From positions 868,001 to 932,000 of the forward strand of contig NZ_JBBLYU010000001.1 in the NCBI RefSeq assembly GCF_037911135.1: a DNA stretch of 64,000 nt. The letters are read 5' to 3'. Within the stretch, counting starts at the first letter, position 1. The number at the start of each line of letters is the position of its first letter. The notes under the pieces were generated by a model. The model saw only the letters and a program-made list of their open reading frames with translations. It searched no databases and had not been told where the DNA came from. Positions 6,980-16,894 of the stretch are shown one piece after another. The translations under genes and the position numbers were made by a program. The DNA comes from Phaeobacter sp. A36a-5a (lineage in GTDB: Bacteria; Pseudomonadota; Alphaproteobacteria; Rhodobacterales; Rhodobacteraceae).

Positions 6980-8580
6980 AACTCAATTCCAAGGCGATGC
7001 CTTCCTCGGAAGTCTTCAAACAGAACCGCGAGGCGCATCTGGACGCGCTCGCGCAGATCAGCGAGGCGGCAGAGGCCGCGCGCATGGGCGGCGGCGAGAA
7101 ATCCCGCGCGCGGCACGAAAGCCGCGGCAAGATGCTGCCGCGCCGCCGGGTGGCGAACCTCTTGGACCCCGGCTCCCCGTTTTTGGAGATCGGCGCCACT
7201 GCGGCGCACGCCATGTATGACGGTGCTGCTCCTGCGGCGGGCGTGATCGCGGGCATCGGTCGGGTTCACGGCCAGGAGGTCATGGTGGTCTGCAACGACG
7301 CCACCGTGAAGGGCGGCACCTACTACCCGATGACGGTGAAGAAGCACCTGCGCGCGCAGGAGATTGCCGAGGAAAACCGTTTGCCCTGCATCTACCTGGT
7401 CGACTCGGGTGGTGCCAACCTGCCCAACCAGGATGAGGTCTTCCCCGACCGTGACCACTTCGGGCGCATCTTCTACAATCAGGCGCGGATGTCGGCCAAG
7501 GGCATCCCGCAGATTGCCGTCGTCATGGGCTCCTGCACTGCGGGCGGTGCCTATGTGCCGGCGATGTCGGATGTCACCATCATCGTGAAGGAGCAGGGCA
7601 CCATCTTCCTCGCGGGCCCGCCGCTGGTGAAGGCCGCCACGGGCGAGGTGGTCAGCGCCGAGGATCTGGGTGGCGGCGATGTGCACACGCGCCTCTCCGG
7701 TGTGGCGGATTACCTCGCCGAGGATGACGCCCATGCGCTGGCACTGGCGCGGCGCGCGGTGCAATCGCTGAATATCAACAAGCCGTTGACAGTGAACTGG
7801 GCCAGCCCAGAGGAACCCGCCTACGACCCCGAGGAAATCCTCGGCGTGGTGCCGGGCGATCTGCGCACGCCTTATGACATCCGCGAGGTGATTGCGCGGC
7901 TGGTCGATGGCTCGCGCTTTGATGAGTTCAAGCCGCGCTTTGGCGAGACCCTTGTGACCGGCTTTGCCCATGTGAAGGGCTGCCCGGTCGGCATCATCGC
8001 CAACAACGGTGTCCTGTTCTCCGAAGCCGCCCAGAAAGGCGCGCATTTCGTGGAGCTGTGCTCCCAGCGCAAGATCCCGCTGGTGTTCCTGCAAAACATC
8101 ACCGGCTTCATGGTCGGCCGCAAATATGAGAACGAAGGCATTGCCCGCCACGGCGCCAAGATGGTGACAGCGGTTGCCACCACCAATGTGCCGAAGGTTA
8201 CGATGCTGGTTGGCGGCTCCTTCGGTGCCGGCAATTACGGCATGTCGGGCCGCGCCTATTCCCCGCGTTTTCTGTGGACCTGGCCGAATTCCCGTATCTC
8301 GGTGATGGGTGGCGAGCAGGCGGCGGGCGTGCTGGCGACAGTGAAACGCGACGCGATCGAACGTATGGGCGGCAGCTGGAGCACTGAAGACGAGGCCGAG
8401 TTCAAACGCCCCACCATCGAGATGTTCGAGGAGCAGAGCCACCCGCTTTACGCCTCGGCGCGGCTTTGGGACGACGGCATCATCGACCCGCGCAAGAGTC
8501 GCGACGTGCTGGCCCTGTCGCTGAGTGCCGCCCTGAACGCCCCGATCGAAGAGACCAAATTCGGCGTCTTCCGGATGTAA
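6976..8580 (+). CDS. mccB: 3-methylcrotonyl-CoA carboxylase, beta (carboxyltransferase) subunit
   Basis: A 534-residue carboxyltransferase that transfers CO2 from carboxybiotin on MccA to 3-methylcrotonyl-CoA, giving 3-methylglutaconyl-CoA. The crotonase-fold halves are both present: [19 protein letters not shown] and [19 protein letters not shown] in the N-domain, and [20 protein letters not shown] with [16 protein letters not shown] in the C-domain, all hallmarks of methylcrotonyl- rather than propionyl-CoA carboxylase beta subunits. Length fits the family. The start overlaps the Cys-rich gene by 4 bp. mccA follows after a 90-bp spacer holding a repeat element. Confidence 0.95.
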   Translation: MKLNSKAMPSSEVFKQNREAHLDALAQISEAAEAARMGGGEKSRARHESRGKMLPRRRVANLLDPGSPFLEIGATAAHAMYDGAAPAAGVIAGIGRVHGQEVMVVCNDATVKGGTYYPMTVKKHLRAQEIAEENRLPCIYLVDSGGANLPNQDEVFPDRDHFGRIFYNQARMSAKGIPQIAVVMGSCTAGGAYVPAMSDVTIIVKEQGTIFLAGPPLVKAATGEVVSAEDLGGGDVHTRLSGVADYLAEDDAHALALARRAVQSLNINKPLTVNWASPEEPAYDPEEILGVVPGDLRTPYDIREVIARLVDGSRFDEFKPRFGETLVTGFAHVKGCPVGIIANNGVLFSEAAQKGAHFVELCSQRKIPLVFLQNITGFMVGRKYENEGIARHGAKMVTAVATTNVPKVTMLVGGSFGAGNYGMSGRAYSPRFLWTWPNSRISVMGGEQAAGVLATVKRDAIERMGGSWSTEDEAEFKRPTIEMFEEQSHPLYASARLWDDGIIDPRKSRDVLALSLSAALNAPIEETKFGVFRM

Positions 8581-8590
8581 GCGCCCCGCG

Positions 8591-8641
8591 TTTCTTCTGG
8601 CCCAAAATATCCCCGGGGGTCCGGGGGCAGGCAGCCCCCGG
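8591..8641 (+). repeat. Dispersed repeat element, single copy (mccB-mccA spacer)
   Basis: Starts TTTCTTCTGGCCC, then AAAATATCCCCGGGGG, then a perfect 8-bp hairpin CCGGGGGC-AGGCA-GCCCCCGG (8621-8641). The same core and hairpin layout recurs at 58410-58466. It fills most of the mccB-mccA spacer. No T tract follows, so it may tune transcription or stabilise mRNA inside the operon rather than end it. Confidence 0.6.
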
Positions 8642-8670
8642 TCCAGAGCTCCAGACAAAGGACCAACCCC

Positions 8671-10620
8671 ATGTTTGACAAGATCCTGATTGCCAACCGC
8701 GGCGAAATCGCCTGCCGCGTGATGGAAACCGCCCGCGCCATGGGCGTGAAAACCGTGGCGGTCTATTCCGACGCCGATCGTGGCGCAAAGCATGTCGCCA
8801 TGGCGGATGAGGCCTGCCACATCGGGCATGGCCCGGCGCCGGCCGACAGCTATCTCCTCGGCGATGAGATCATCGCAATCGCCAGGGCGACCGGTGCGCA
8901 GGCCATCCATCCGGGTTATGGGTTTCTTTCGGAGAACCCGGGTTTTGTGGATGCGGTAGAGGCTGCGGGCCTTACCTTCATCGGCCCTTCTGCGGAGGCG
9001 ATCCGCAAGATGGGTCTGAAAGACGCCGCCAAGGTGCTGATGGAGGCGGCTGGCGTGCCGGTGGTGCCGGGCTATCACGGCGCCAATCAGGATGCCGATT
9101 TCCTCAGGGATCAGGCGGATCAGATTGGCTATCCGGTGCTGATCAAGGCAGTTGCCGGTGGCGGCGGCAAGGGGATGCGGCTGGTTGAGAAACCTGCCGA
9201 TTTCGCCGACGCGCTCAAAAGCGCGCAGGGAGAGGCCACCACCGCCTTTGGCAACCCCGATGTGCTGATCGAGAAATACATCCAGCAGCCGCGCCATATC
9301 GAGGTGCAGGTTTTTGGCGACGGCAAAAGTGCCGTGCATCTGTTCGAGCGCGACTGCTCCCTGCAACGCCGCCATCAGAAGGTGATCGAGGAAGCCCCCG
9401 CGCCGGGCATGACCGCAGAAATGCGCGCCGCGATGGGCGAGGCTGGCGTGCGCGCGGCCGAAGCCATCGGCTACAAGGGCGCGGGCACGGTTGAGTTCAT
9501 CGTTGACGGCTCTGACGGGCTGCGCCCTGACGGGTTCTGGTTCATGGAAATGAACACCCGCCTGCAGGTGGAGCATCCAGTGACCGAGCTGATCACCGGC
9601 GTTGATCTGGTGGAATGGCAGCTGCGGGTTGCATCGGGCGAGAGCCTGCCTGCCAAACAGGAAGACCTCACCATCACCGGCCATGCGTTTGAGGCACGGC
9701 TTTACGCCGAAGACGTGCCCAAGGGCTTCCTGCCCGCAACCGGCACGCTGACGCATCTGTCCTTCCCGGCTGAGGCCCGCGCCGACAGCGGTGTCAGGGC
9801 AGGGGATACCATCAGCCCCTGGTATGATCCGATGATCTCGAAGGTGATCGTACATGGTCCCACCCGCGCAATCGCCCTGTCGCGCCTGTCGCAGGCGCTG
9901 GCGGCAACCGAGGTCGGCGGCACGGTCACCAACCTTGCCTTCCTTGGCGCGCTGGCGGCGCATGAGGGCTTTGCGGCGGGGAACGTCGACACGGGCCTTA
10001 TCGCGCGCGATCTGGATCAGCTGGTGCAGGCGCCTGGGGTGACGCCCGAGCAGAAGGCCGCCGCCGGTATGCAGGCCCTTGGCCTCCTCGAGGGCGGCTG
10101 GGAGACCGGCTTTACCCTTTGGTCCGATATGCGCCGTTCCGTTCACCTCAGCCATCAGGGTGATGTGTTTGAAGCCACGGTTGAGGTGGATGGACCGGAT
10201 CGCCAGATCTGGGAGTTCCCCCAGGACCCCGAATCCCAGGTCTGCGCCACCAGGATCGGTGGACATTGGGTGCTGGGCGGTAATCGTCTGCCCTCGATCG
10301 CCCAATCGGGCAATACGATCACCGTATTTGATAGCTATGGCCTCGAGTTCGAGGTGATTGACCCCCTGGACCGCGCATCGGCAGCGGGCGGGGATCAGAA
10401 TGTGATCGAGGCCCCGATGCCCGGTCTGGTCAAGGCGGTTTTTGCCGAAGCAGGCCAGAGCGTCAAAGAAGGTGAACGACTCGCTATCCTTGAGGCGATG
10501 AAAATGGAACACTCGCTTCTGGCGGCCCGCGACGGCGTGGTGGCCGAGGTGCTGGCCTCGGCTGGTGATCAGGTCGAAGCGGGGGCCGCGTTGGTCCGCC
10601 TGGAGGAGGCGGACAGCTAA
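8671..10620 (+). CDS. mccA: 3-methylcrotonyl-CoA carboxylase, alpha (biotin) subunit
   Basis: A 649-residue biotin-dependent enzyme that carboxylates its own biotin with ATP and bicarbonate. Order: biotin carboxylase domain (about 1-445) with ILIANRGEIACRV at the start, glycine-rich ATP loop AVAGGGGKGMRLV, and MEMNTRLQVEHPVTELITG; a middle domain; and a C-terminal biotinyl domain with the acceptor Lys611 in EAMKMEHS. It partners MccB. Biotin must be attached by BirA, encoded 19 kb downstream. ATG 8671 follows AAAGGA. The next gene starts 91 bp after the stop. Confidence 0.95.
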   Translation: MFDKILIANRGEIACRVMETARAMGVKTVAVYSDADRGAKHVAMADEACHIGHGPAPADSYLLGDEIIAIARATGAQAIHPGYGFLSENPGFVDAVEAAGLTFIGPSAEAIRKMGLKDAAKVLMEAAGVPVVPGYHGANQDADFLRDQADQIGYPVLIKAVAGGGGKGMRLVEKPADFADALKSAQGEATTAFGNPDVLIEKYIQQPRHIEVQVFGDGKSAVHLFERDCSLQRRHQKVIEEAPAPGMTAEMRAAMGEAGVRAAEAIGYKGAGTVEFIVDGSDGLRPDGFWFMEMNTRLQVEHPVTELITGVDLVEWQLRVASGESLPAKQEDLTITGHAFEARLYAEDVPKGFLPATGTLTHLSFPAEARADSGVRAGDTISPWYDPMISKVIVHGPTRAIALSRLSQALAATEVGGTVTNLAFLGALAAHEGFAAGNVDTGLIARDLDQLVQAPGVTPEQKAAAGMQALGLLEGGWETGFTLWSDMRRSVHLSHQGDVFEATVEVDGPDRQIWEFPQDPESQVCATRIGGHWVLGGNRLPSIAQSGNTITVFDSYGLEFEVIDPLDRASAAGGDQNVIEAPMPGLVKAVFAEAGQSVKEGERLAILEAMKMEHSLLAARDGVVAEVLASAGDQVEAGAALVRLEEADS

Positions 10621-10711
10621 ACGGCTGGCATGGGCGCGATCTCGGGTCGTGCCCGCGCCCTGCGGCCTGATGGGCCATTTGATTTGTGAATTGAGCTTGG
10701 GAGGATGTGCT

Positions 10712-11572
10712 GTGGGTGAAAGCGTCGAGATTTTCGAAGTCGGACCACGCGATGGTTTGCAGAATGAAAAGCGGGACATACCGGTATCGGAGAAGGTCGC
10801 GCTGATCGACCGCCTGACGCAGGCGGGCTTCCGGCGGATCGAAGTGGCGAGCTTTGTCTCGCCCAAATGGGTGCCGCAGATGGCCGGATCGGGCGAGGTG
10901 CTCGCCGGGATCAACCGTGGGGCGGATGTGCGCTATGCCGCGCTGACGCCGAATATGCGCGGTTACGAGGATGCCTTGGCCGCCAAAGCGGATGAGATCG
11001 CGGTCTTTGCCTCTGCGTCGGAGGGGTTCTCCAAGGCCAATATCAACGCCAGCGTGGCCGAATCCATCGAACGATTCACGCCAATCATCGAGGCCGCGCG
11101 CCATATCGACCTGCCGGTGCGCGGATATATCTCCTGTGTGACCGAATGCCCGTTTGACGGGCCAACGGACCCCGACGCTGTTGCGGCGCTGGCGGATGGG
11201 CTGTTCTCCATGGGCTGCTATGAGATTTCGCTGGGCGACACCATTGGTCAGGCAACACCGGATTCGATTGCACGCATGTTGCTTGCGGTGCGTGAGCGGG
11301 TGCCGGTCAGCCGCTTGGCGGGGCACTATCATGACACGGCGGGGCGGGCGATTGACAACATTGATGCGTCGCTTTCGCTTGGTGTCCGGGTGTTTGACGC
11401 GGCCGTCGGCGGCCTGGGCGGTTGCCCCTATGCGCCGGGGGCGGCAGGCAATGTCGCAACCGAGGCGGTGCATGAGCATCTGACGCGGCTTGGCTACGAG
11501 ACGGGGCTTGACGGTTCTGTGCTACAGGACGCGGCGAAGATGGCCCAGGCAATGCGCAGCGACGGCAGCTGA
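10712..11572 (+). CDS. mvaB: Hydroxymethylglutaryl-CoA lyase
   Basis: 286 residues. It cleaves HMG-CoA to acetyl-CoA and acetoacetate, the last step of leucine catabolism. The DRE-TIM motifs are clear: EVGPRDGLQNEK near the N-terminus (metal-binding Asp), the HYHDTAGRA metal-binding histidines, and the active-site loop GGLGGCPYAPGAAGN with Cys238. The start is GTG 10712, preceded by GGGAGG eight bases upstream. An upstream reading frame reaching 10565 would add about 49 unusual residues overlapping mccA, and was rejected. It is co-directional with mccA and liuC. Confidence 0.93.
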   Translation: MGESVEIFEVGPRDGLQNEKRDIPVSEKVALIDRLTQAGFRRIEVASFVSPKWVPQMAGSGEVLAGINRGADVRYAALTPNMRGYEDALAAKADEIAVFASASEGFSKANINASVAESIERFTPIIEAARHIDLPVRGYISCVTECPFDGPTDPDAVAALADGLFSMGCYEISLGDTIGQATPDSIARMLLAVRERVPVSRLAGHYHDTAGRAIDNIDASLSLGVRVFDAAVGGLGGCPYAPGAAGNVATEAVHEHLTRLGYETGLDGSVLQDAAKMAQAMRSDGS

Positions 11573-11613
11573 TTCACACCGAAGCGTAAACAACAGCGGA
11601 CCGAAACCAAAAT

Positions 11614-11638
11614 CGCAGCCCGCCGGCAGTGGGCTGCG
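11614..11638 (+). other. Hairpin in the mvaB-liuC spacer
   Basis: CGCAGCCC-N9-GGGCTGCG, a perfect 8-bp stem without a T tract, ending 25 bp before the liuC start. Possibly an intra-operon RNA structure. Confidence 0.3.
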
Positions 11639-11662
11639 AGCAGGACAGGCAGGACGACCCCT

Positions 11663-12445
11663 ATGTACACCACACTCACGCTGACCACCGACGATCGGGG
11701 TGTTGCGACCCTCATGCTCAACCGCCCCGAGAAGCACAACGCCATGTCCGGCGATATGCTACAGGAGCTGAAGGCTGCCGCAGCTGCGCTGGCTGCGGAC
11801 CGGTCGGTGCGCGTTGTCGTGCTCACTGGGGCGGGCAAGAGTTTCTGCGCGGGCGGCGATCTGGGCTGGATGCAGGCACAGATGACTGCGGATGCCGAAA
11901 CCCGTGCGCGCGAAGCCAGGGTTCTGGCGGAGATGCTGATGGCCATCAATACCTTGCCGCAGCCGGTGATTGGGGCGGTTCAGGGCAATGCCTTTGGCGG
12001 CGGTGTCGGCATGGCCTGTGTCTGCGATGTCGCGATTGGGGCCGACCACATCAAGATGGGTCTTACGGAGACACGGCTGGGCCTGATCCCGGCCACGATT
12101 GGCCCCTATGTCGTCGCCCGCATGGGTGAGGCGCGGGCTCGGCGTGTCTTTATGTCGGCGCGCCTGTTCGGGGCTGATGAGGCGGTCGATCTCGGGATTC
12201 TTGCGCGGACCGTGCCCGCCAGCGAGATGGACGCCGCAATCGAGGCCGAGGTGACCCCCTATCTGAGCTGCGCGCCCGAGGCGGTCGGGGCCGCAAAGGC
12301 ATTGGTACGTGATCTGGGGCCGAAAATCGACGATGCGGTGATTGATCACACGATTGCCGCATTGGTGGAGCGCTGGGAAGGCCGGGAGGCACCCGAAGGG
12401 ATTGCCGCGTTTTTCGCCAAGGAAAAACCAAGCTGGCAGCGGTAG
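11663..12445 (+). CDS. liuC: Enoyl-CoA hydratase/isomerase, likely methylglutaconyl-CoA hydratase
   Basis: 260 residues, crotonase superfamily. In this operon it most likely hydrates 3-methylglutaconyl-CoA to HMG-CoA, between MccAB and MvaB. Visible are LNRPEKHNAMSGDMLQEL, the oxyanion-hole segment GAGKSFCAGGDLGWMQ, and GNAFGGGVGMACVCDVAIG with the second oxyanion Gly. The TRLGLIPATIGPYVVARMGE segment carries the residue region used by hydratases. The ATG at 11663 has a weak ribosome site. It ends the leucine cluster, 238 bp before nuoA. Confidence 0.88.
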   Translation: MYTTLTLTTDDRGVATLMLNRPEKHNAMSGDMLQELKAAAAALAADRSVRVVVLTGAGKSFCAGGDLGWMQAQMTADAETRAREARVLAEMLMAINTLPQPVIGAVQGNAFGGGVGMACVCDVAIGADHIKMGLTETRLGLIPATIGPYVVARMGEARARRVFMSARLFGADEAVDLGILARTVPASEMDAAIEAEVTPYLSCAPEAVGAAKALVRDLGPKIDDAVIDHTIAALVERWEGREAPEGIAAFFAKEKPSWQR

Positions 12446-12477
12446 CCCCGTTAAAAATGCCTGATTTCTTCGCTTGG

Positions 12478-12501
12478 GGCGTGCCTTTTGCCGGGTACGC
12501 C
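12478..12501 (+). terminator. Weak terminator-like hairpin after liuC
   Basis: GGCGTGCC pairs with GGGTACGCC (one mismatch) 33 bp after the liuC stop and is followed by TTATCCTAT. Stem and T tract are modest, but the position between two operons is right. Confidence 0.3.
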
Positions 12502-12589
12502 TTATCCTATGAAAACAATAGGGTTTAAGGCCCATGATGTGGATCTGCCGCGCCCGTTACAGAAGGTTTATCCATTAACGATGCGTTGG

Positions 12590-12618
12590 TTGACGGTGAG
12601 GGGGGAGGGGAGTAGACA
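12590..12618 (+). promoter_or_regulatory. Candidate promoter of the nuo operon
   Basis: TTGACG (12590-12595) and TAGACA (12613-12618) are spaced 17 bp apart, about 65 bp upstream of the nuoA start. The -10 match is poor (3 of 6), so confidence is moderate. The rest of the 12446-12683 spacer shows no gene. Confidence 0.4.
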
Positions 12619-12683
12619 CTGCCCCAAGTCAACACGCCAATTGACGGCGCGCAGAAATCCGCGCGCACGGAAAGGAGCCACTC

Positions 12684-13049
12684 GTGGAAGAGATGTTGCG
12701 GGAATACCTCCCGATTCTGGTGTTTCTGGCCGTAGCGGTCGGGCTTGGAATTGTTCTTATTTTGGCGGCAGTTGTGCTGGCCGTCCGCAATCCGGACCCT
12801 GAAAAGGTCAGCGCCTACGAATGCGGGTTCAACGCATTCGACGACGCACGGATGAAGTTTGATGTCCGGTTCTACCTGGTGTCGATTCTGTTCATCATTT
12901 TTGATCTGGAAATAGCGTTTCTGTTTCCCTGGGCCGTCGGCTTCAAGGATATGAGCGATGCGGGCTTCTGGTCGATGATGGTGTTTCTCGCTGTGCTGAC
13001 CATCGGTTTTGCCTATGAGTGGAAGAAAGGGGCCCTGGAATGGGAGTGA
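12684..13049 (+). CDS. nuoA: NADH-quinone oxidoreductase subunit A
   Basis: 121 residues with three transmembrane helices, a membrane-arm subunit near the quinone site of complex I. Between helices 1 and 2 it has the conserved loop [24 protein letters not shown] with the functionally important Cys. The GTG at 12684 is chosen because AAGGAG lies six bases upstream; an internal ATG at 12693 is the alternative. First gene of the nuo operon. Its end overlaps nuoB. Confidence 0.95.
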   Translation: MEEMLREYLPILVFLAVAVGLGIVLILAAVVLAVRNPDPEKVSAYECGFNAFDDARMKFDVRFYLVSILFIIFDLEIAFLFPWAVGFKDMSDAGFWSMMVFLAVLTIGFAYEWKKGALEWE

Positions 13050-13573
13050 TGACCGGAGCCAATACGGCTGGCGTCGACAAGGAAGTTGTCACCCAGGCCC
13101 TGAATGCCGAACTGCAGGACAAGGGGTTTCTGCTGACCTCGGCAGAGGATATCATCAACTGGGCGCGCACCGGCTCGCTGCACTGGATGACCTTTGGTCT
13201 GGCCTGCTGCGCGGTTGAGATGATGCACACCTCGATGCCGCGCTACGATGCCGAGCGTTTCGGTATCGCGCCGCGTGCCTCTCCGCGCCAGTCGGATGTG
13301 ATGATCGTCGCGGGGACGCTGACCAACAAGATGGCGCCCGCCCTACGCAAGGTCTACGACCAGATGCCCGAGCCGCGTTATGTGATCTCGATGGGGTCCT
13401 GCGCCAATGGCGGCGGCTATTACCACTACAGCTATTCCGTGGTGCGCGGATGTGACCGGATCGTGCCTGTGGATGTCTATGTGCCCGGTTGCCCGCCGAC
13501 GGCAGAGGCGCTGCTGTATGGTCTGATGCAATTGCAGCGCAAAATTCGCCGCACCGGCACGCTTGTGCGTTAA
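13040..13573 (+). CDS. nuoB: NADH-quinone oxidoreductase subunit B
   Basis: 177 residues. This peripheral subunit carries iron-sulfur cluster N2, the last electron carrier before quinone. The four cysteine ligands are present: the tandem pair in [11 protein letters not shown], the one in GSCANGG, and the one in [14 protein letters not shown]. The start is ambiguous: ATG 13040 (10-bp overlap with nuoA) or ATG 13049 (TGATG junction, GGGAG five bases upstream). I list 13040, which gives the N-terminus [15 protein letters not shown] further upstream at 13019 is unlikely. Confidence 0.94.
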   Translation: MGVMTGANTAGVDKEVVTQALNAELQDKGFLLTSAEDIINWARTGSLHWMTFGLACCAVEMMHTSMPRYDAERFGIAPRASPRQSDVMIVAGTLTNKMAPALRKVYDQMPEPRYVISMGSCANGGGYYHYSYSVVRGCDRIVPVDVYVPGCPPTAEALLYGLMQLQRKIRRTGTLVR

Positions 13574-13597
13574 GTGGCTTTGGTTGGAGAGACAAAT

Positions 13598-14203
13598 ATG
13601 ACTGAAGCTCTGAAAGAACTCGGCACCCAGATCGCTGCCAAACGTCCTGATTGTGTCATCGACTGGGATGTCAGCTTTGATGAGCTGAATGTCGATGTTG
13701 CCCCGTCGAACCTTGCGGGGTTTGTCGAATTTCTGAAAGCCGATGCGACCTGCAAGTTCTCGTCGCTTGTCGATATCACGGCCGTTGACTACCCGGATCG
13801 CGCCAAGCGGTTCGACGTGGTCTATCATTTCCTGTCGATGTATCAGAACCAGCGGATCCGCCTGCGCGTATCGATCCGCGAGGATGAGATGCTGCCGTCG
13901 ATCGTGACCATCCATCCCTCGGCCAACTGGTTTGAGCGGGAGGTGTTCGACATGTTCGGCATCCTGTTCACCGGCCACCCGGATCTGCGCCGCATTCTGA
14001 CCGACTATGGTTTCCGTGGCTATCCGCTGCGCAAGGATTTCCCGACCACCGGCTATACAGAGGTTCGCTACGACGAGGCGCAGAAACGCGTTGTCTATGA
14101 ACCGGTCAGCCTGGTTCAGGAGTACCGCCAGTTTGACTTCATGAGCCCGTGGGAGGGTGCCGAATACATCCTGCCCGGCGACGAGAAAGAGGGGGCGAAG
14201 TAA
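13598..14203 (+). CDS. nuoC: NADH-quinone oxidoreductase subunit C
   Basis: 201 residues, 30-kDa subunit family, part of the peripheral arm that packs on NuoD. The signature ERE.FDMFGI appears as [20 protein letters not shown], and the tail [20 protein letters not shown] is the alphaproteobacterial and mitochondrial form. NuoC and NuoD are separate here, not fused as in E. coli. ATG 13598 follows GGAGAG; the in-frame GTG at 13574 right after the nuoB stop was rejected. The stop overlaps the nuoD start (TAATG). Confidence 0.94.
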   Translation: MTEALKELGTQIAAKRPDCVIDWDVSFDELNVDVAPSNLAGFVEFLKADATCKFSSLVDITAVDYPDRAKRFDVVYHFLSMYQNQRIRLRVSIREDEMLPSIVTIHPSANWFEREVFDMFGILFTGHPDLRRILTDYGFRGYPLRKDFPTTGYTEVRYDEAQKRVVYEPVSLVQEYRQFDFMSPWEGAEYILPGDEKEGAK

Positions 14204-15414
14204 TGGACGGCTCCAAAATGGACGACGCCCTGACCGGCGAACAGAAGATCCGTAACTTCAACATCAACTTCGGACCGCAACACCCTGCGGCACACGGCGT
14301 TCTGCGTCTGGTGCTGGAGCTGGACGGCGAAATCGTTGAGCGCTGCGACCCGCATATCGGCCTGTTGCACCGCGGCACCGAAAAGCTGATGGAGAGCCGG
14401 ACGTACCTGCAGAACCTGCCGTATTTCGACCGCCTCGACTATGTGGCGCCGATGAACCAGGAACATGCCTGGTGTCTGGCCATCGAAAAGCTGACCGGCG
14501 TGGAAGTGCCGCGTCGCGCGTCGCTGATCCGCGTTCTCTATTCCGAGATCGGCCGGATCCTCAATCACCTGCTGAACGTGACGACGCAGGCGATGGACGT
14601 TGGCGCGCTGACCCCGCCGCTGTGGGGCTTTGAAGAGCGCGAGAAGCTGATGATCTTCTATGAGCGGGCCTGTGGTGCGCGCCTGCACGCGGCGTATTTC
14701 CGCCCCGGTGGTGTGCATCAGGATCTGCCCGACGCGCTGATCGACGATATCGAGGCCTGGACCCATAGCTTCCCATCCGTTCTGGATGACATCGACGGGC
14801 TGCTGACCGAGAACCGCATCTTTAAACAGCGGAATGCCGATATCGGTGTCGTGACCGAGGAGGATATCCTCAACTACGGGTTCTCCGGGGTGATGGTGCG
14901 CGGCTCCGGCCTTGCCTGGGACCTGCGCCGTGCGCAGCCCTATGAGTGCTATGACGAATTCGATTTCCAGATCCCGGTTGGCAAGAACGGCGACTGCTAC
15001 GACCGCTACCTTGTCCGTATGGAAGAGATGCGCCAGTCGCTGTCGATCATTCGCCAGTGTATCGGCAAACTGCGCGAAACCCCCGGTGATATTCTGGCCC
15101 GTGGCAAGCTGACCCCGCCCAAACGGGGCGATATGAAAACTTCGATGGAGAGCCTGATCCACCACTTCAAGCTCTATACCGAGGGGTTCCACGTGCCCGC
15201 CGGCGAGGTCTACGCCGCTGTTGAGGCGCCCAAGGGCGAATTTGGCGTCTATCTGGTTGCAGATGGCACCAACAAACCTTATCGCGCCAAGCTGCGTGCG
15301 CCGGGCTTCCTGCATCTGCAGGCCATGGATTATGTGGCCAAGGGCCACCAACTCGCCGACGTCGCGGCCATCATTGGCACCATGGACGTCGTATTTGGAG
15401 AGATTGACCGCTAA
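14203..15414 (+). CDS. nuoD: NADH-quinone oxidoreductase subunit D
   Basis: 403 residues, 49-kDa subunit, forming the quinone pocket with NuoB. It shows [21 protein letters not shown] with the quinone-binding His region, [12 protein letters not shown], and [11 protein letters not shown] near the C-terminus. ATG 14203 shares a base with the nuoC stop and has GAGGGGG upstream; ATG 14218 is a minor alternative. Ends in a TAATG junction with nuoE, so C, D and E are translationally coupled. Confidence 0.95.
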   Translation: MDGSKMDDALTGEQKIRNFNINFGPQHPAAHGVLRLVLELDGEIVERCDPHIGLLHRGTEKLMESRTYLQNLPYFDRLDYVAPMNQEHAWCLAIEKLTGVEVPRRASLIRVLYSEIGRILNHLLNVTTQAMDVGALTPPLWGFEEREKLMIFYERACGARLHAAYFRPGGVHQDLPDALIDDIEAWTHSFPSVLDDIDGLLTENRIFKQRNADIGVVTEEDILNYGFSGVMVRGSGLAWDLRRAQPYECYDEFDFQIPVGKNGDCYDRYLVRMEEMRQSLSIIRQCIGKLRETPGDILARGKLTPPKRGDMKTSMESLIHHFKLYTEGFHVPAGEVYAAVEAPKGEFGVYLVADGTNKPYRAKLRAPGFLHLQAMDYVAKGHQLADVAAIIGTMDVVFGEIDR

Positions 15415-16607
15415 TGCTTCGTCGTCTGCATTCCGAACAACCCGATAGTTTTGCCTTCACGCCCGAGAACCAGACATGGGCCGAAGCGCAGATCACCAAA
15501 TTCCCTGATGGCCGTCAGGCCAGTGCGATCATTCCGCTGCTGTGGCGTGCGCAGGAGCAGGAAGGCTGGCTGACGAAGCCTGCAATCGAATATGTCGCGG
15601 ACATGCTGGGCATGGCCTATATCCGTGCGCTTGAGGTTGCGTCCTTCTACTTCATGTTCCAGCTGCAACCCACTGGATCGGTTGCACATGTTCAGATCTG
15701 CGGGACCACGTCCTGCATGATCTGCGGCGCAGAGGATCTGATTGCCGTCTGTCAGGAAAAGATCGCGAACAAGCCTTTTACCCTGTCGGCGGATGGTAAG
15801 TTTACCTGGGAAGAGGTCGAGTGCCTTGGTGCCTGCACCAACGCCCCGATGGCCCAGATCGGCAAGGATTATTACGAAGATCTGACCGCAGAAGGCTTTG
15901 CCAAGCTGCTGGATGATCTGGCTGCCGGTCAGGTGCCGCTGCCGGGCCCGCAAAACGGGCGCTACGCGGCCGAGCCGAAATCGGGGCTGACCTCGCTGAC
16001 AGAATATGAAAGCGGCAAGACGCAGTATAATGCGTCGGTCCAGCTGGCGGCGGATATTGGCGATACAGTCAAGCGTATCGACGGCACCGAAGTGCCGATC
16101 CTGACGCCATGGATTGGCAAGGACGGCAAGGTTGCCGGTCGCGACAGTGCCGACACCCCGCCGCCCGCGCCGAAAACACCGCTTCCGGCGGTGAAACAGG
16201 CCGAGGTTGCTAAGGCAAAGAGCGACGCACCAAAGAAGGCCGCTCCGAAAAAAGCTGCTGTCAGCGAACCGGCCTCTCCTGAGGGCGCGGCCGCAGAAGC
16301 CGGAGCCGCTGTTGAAGAGAAGCCGGAAACCCTGACCGCAGCGCGTGATGGCAAGGCCGATGATCTGAAGATGCTGAAAGGTGTCGGTCCCAAGCTGGAG
16401 CAGACCCTGAATGATCTGGGGTTCTACCACTTTGACCAGATCGCCGCCTGGACGGATGAGCAGATCGCATGGGTCGATAGCCGGTTGAAGTTCAAGGGGC
16501 GCATCGTCCGCGACGGCTGGATCGAACAGTCCCGGCAATTGGCGGCTGGCGAGGAAACCGAATTCGCCAAGAAGGCCAAGGCCGACGACCGCTACAAAAA
16601 AGACTGA
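15414..16607 (+). CDS. nuoE: NADH-quinone oxidoreductase subunit E with C-terminal helix-hairpin-helix extension
   Basis: 397 residues, much longer than the usual ~170-240. Residues 1-200 are the 24-kDa thioredoxin-like subunit binding the [2Fe-2S] cluster N1a through CGTTSC and [10 protein letters not shown] linker of about 240-310 is rich in Ala, Lys, Pro and Glu. Residues 316-380 form a helix-hairpin-helix/H3TH-like module ([20 protein letters not shown]), as seen in predicted FEN1-like proteins and other Rhodobacterales NuoE proteins. The tail may be a protein-protein or nucleic-acid binding domain; its role in complex I is not known. The frame is continuous, so it is a true fusion. Confidence 0.93.
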   Translation: MLRRLHSEQPDSFAFTPENQTWAEAQITKFPDGRQASAIIPLLWRAQEQEGWLTKPAIEYVADMLGMAYIRALEVASFYFMFQLQPTGSVAHVQICGTTSCMICGAEDLIAVCQEKIANKPFTLSADGKFTWEEVECLGACTNAPMAQIGKDYYEDLTAEGFAKLLDDLAAGQVPLPGPQNGRYAAEPKSGLTSLTEYESGKTQYNASVQLAADIGDTVKRIDGTEVPILTPWIGKDGKVAGRDSADTPPPAPKTPLPAVKQAEVAKAKSDAPKKAAPKKAAVSEPASPEGAAAEAGAAVEEKPETLTAARDGKADDLKMLKGVGPKLEQTLNDLGFYHFDQIAAWTDEQIAWVDSRLKFKGRIVRDGWIEQSRQLAAGEETEFAKKAKADDRYKKD

Positions 16608-16660
16608 CACCACGATAACCGCGCCTGTCCTACGGGGCAGGGGCCAATATTCAGGACCAC

Positions 16661-16888
16661 ATGAGCGTAGAGCGCGACAAAGCACTGGCAGCAAAGGGAC
16701 GGCACATCGCATTGGTGATTGCCGCAACCATGCTTGGCTGGCTGGCAATGTCGTTGTTCATCGGCCCCGCGCTGGGGCTCGCCGGGCGCTACGCTCTGCT
16801 GTTTGATTTCGCAGCCCTTGCAGGCTTCATCTATGCAGCGGTCAACATTTTTCAACTCTGGCGGATGCGCCAGGACAGCCAAAGGTAG
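16661..16888 (+). CDS. Small membrane protein, DUF5337-like (nuo operon extra gene)
   Basis: 75 residues. A charged N-terminus (MSVERDKALAAKGRHI) is followed by two hydrophobic helices, about 17-38 and 43-65, and a basic tail WRMRQDSQR. It resembles small proteins (DUF5337, as I recall the name) found at this place in Rhodobacterales nuo operons. It lies between nuoE and nuoF, 6 bp before nuoF. It may be an assembly factor or accessory membrane subunit of complex I; that is inference from position only. Confidence 0.75.
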   Translation: MSVERDKALAAKGRHIALVIAATMLGWLAMSLFIGPALGLAGRYALLFDFAALAGFIYAAVNIFQLWRMRQDSQR

Positions 16889-16894
16889 GCAGAC

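Noticed and set aside
6823-10914. Very long open frame (over 1300 codons) on the minus strand opposite mccB and mccA
   Set aside because: It is a mirror of two well-recognised genes. High GC at third positions keeps the antisense frame open; it has no ribosome site or domain.
12575-12589. CtrA-like half site before nuoA (TTAA-N7-TTGG)
   Set aside because: The second half has two mismatches, so it is within chance expectation, although it abuts the -35 element.
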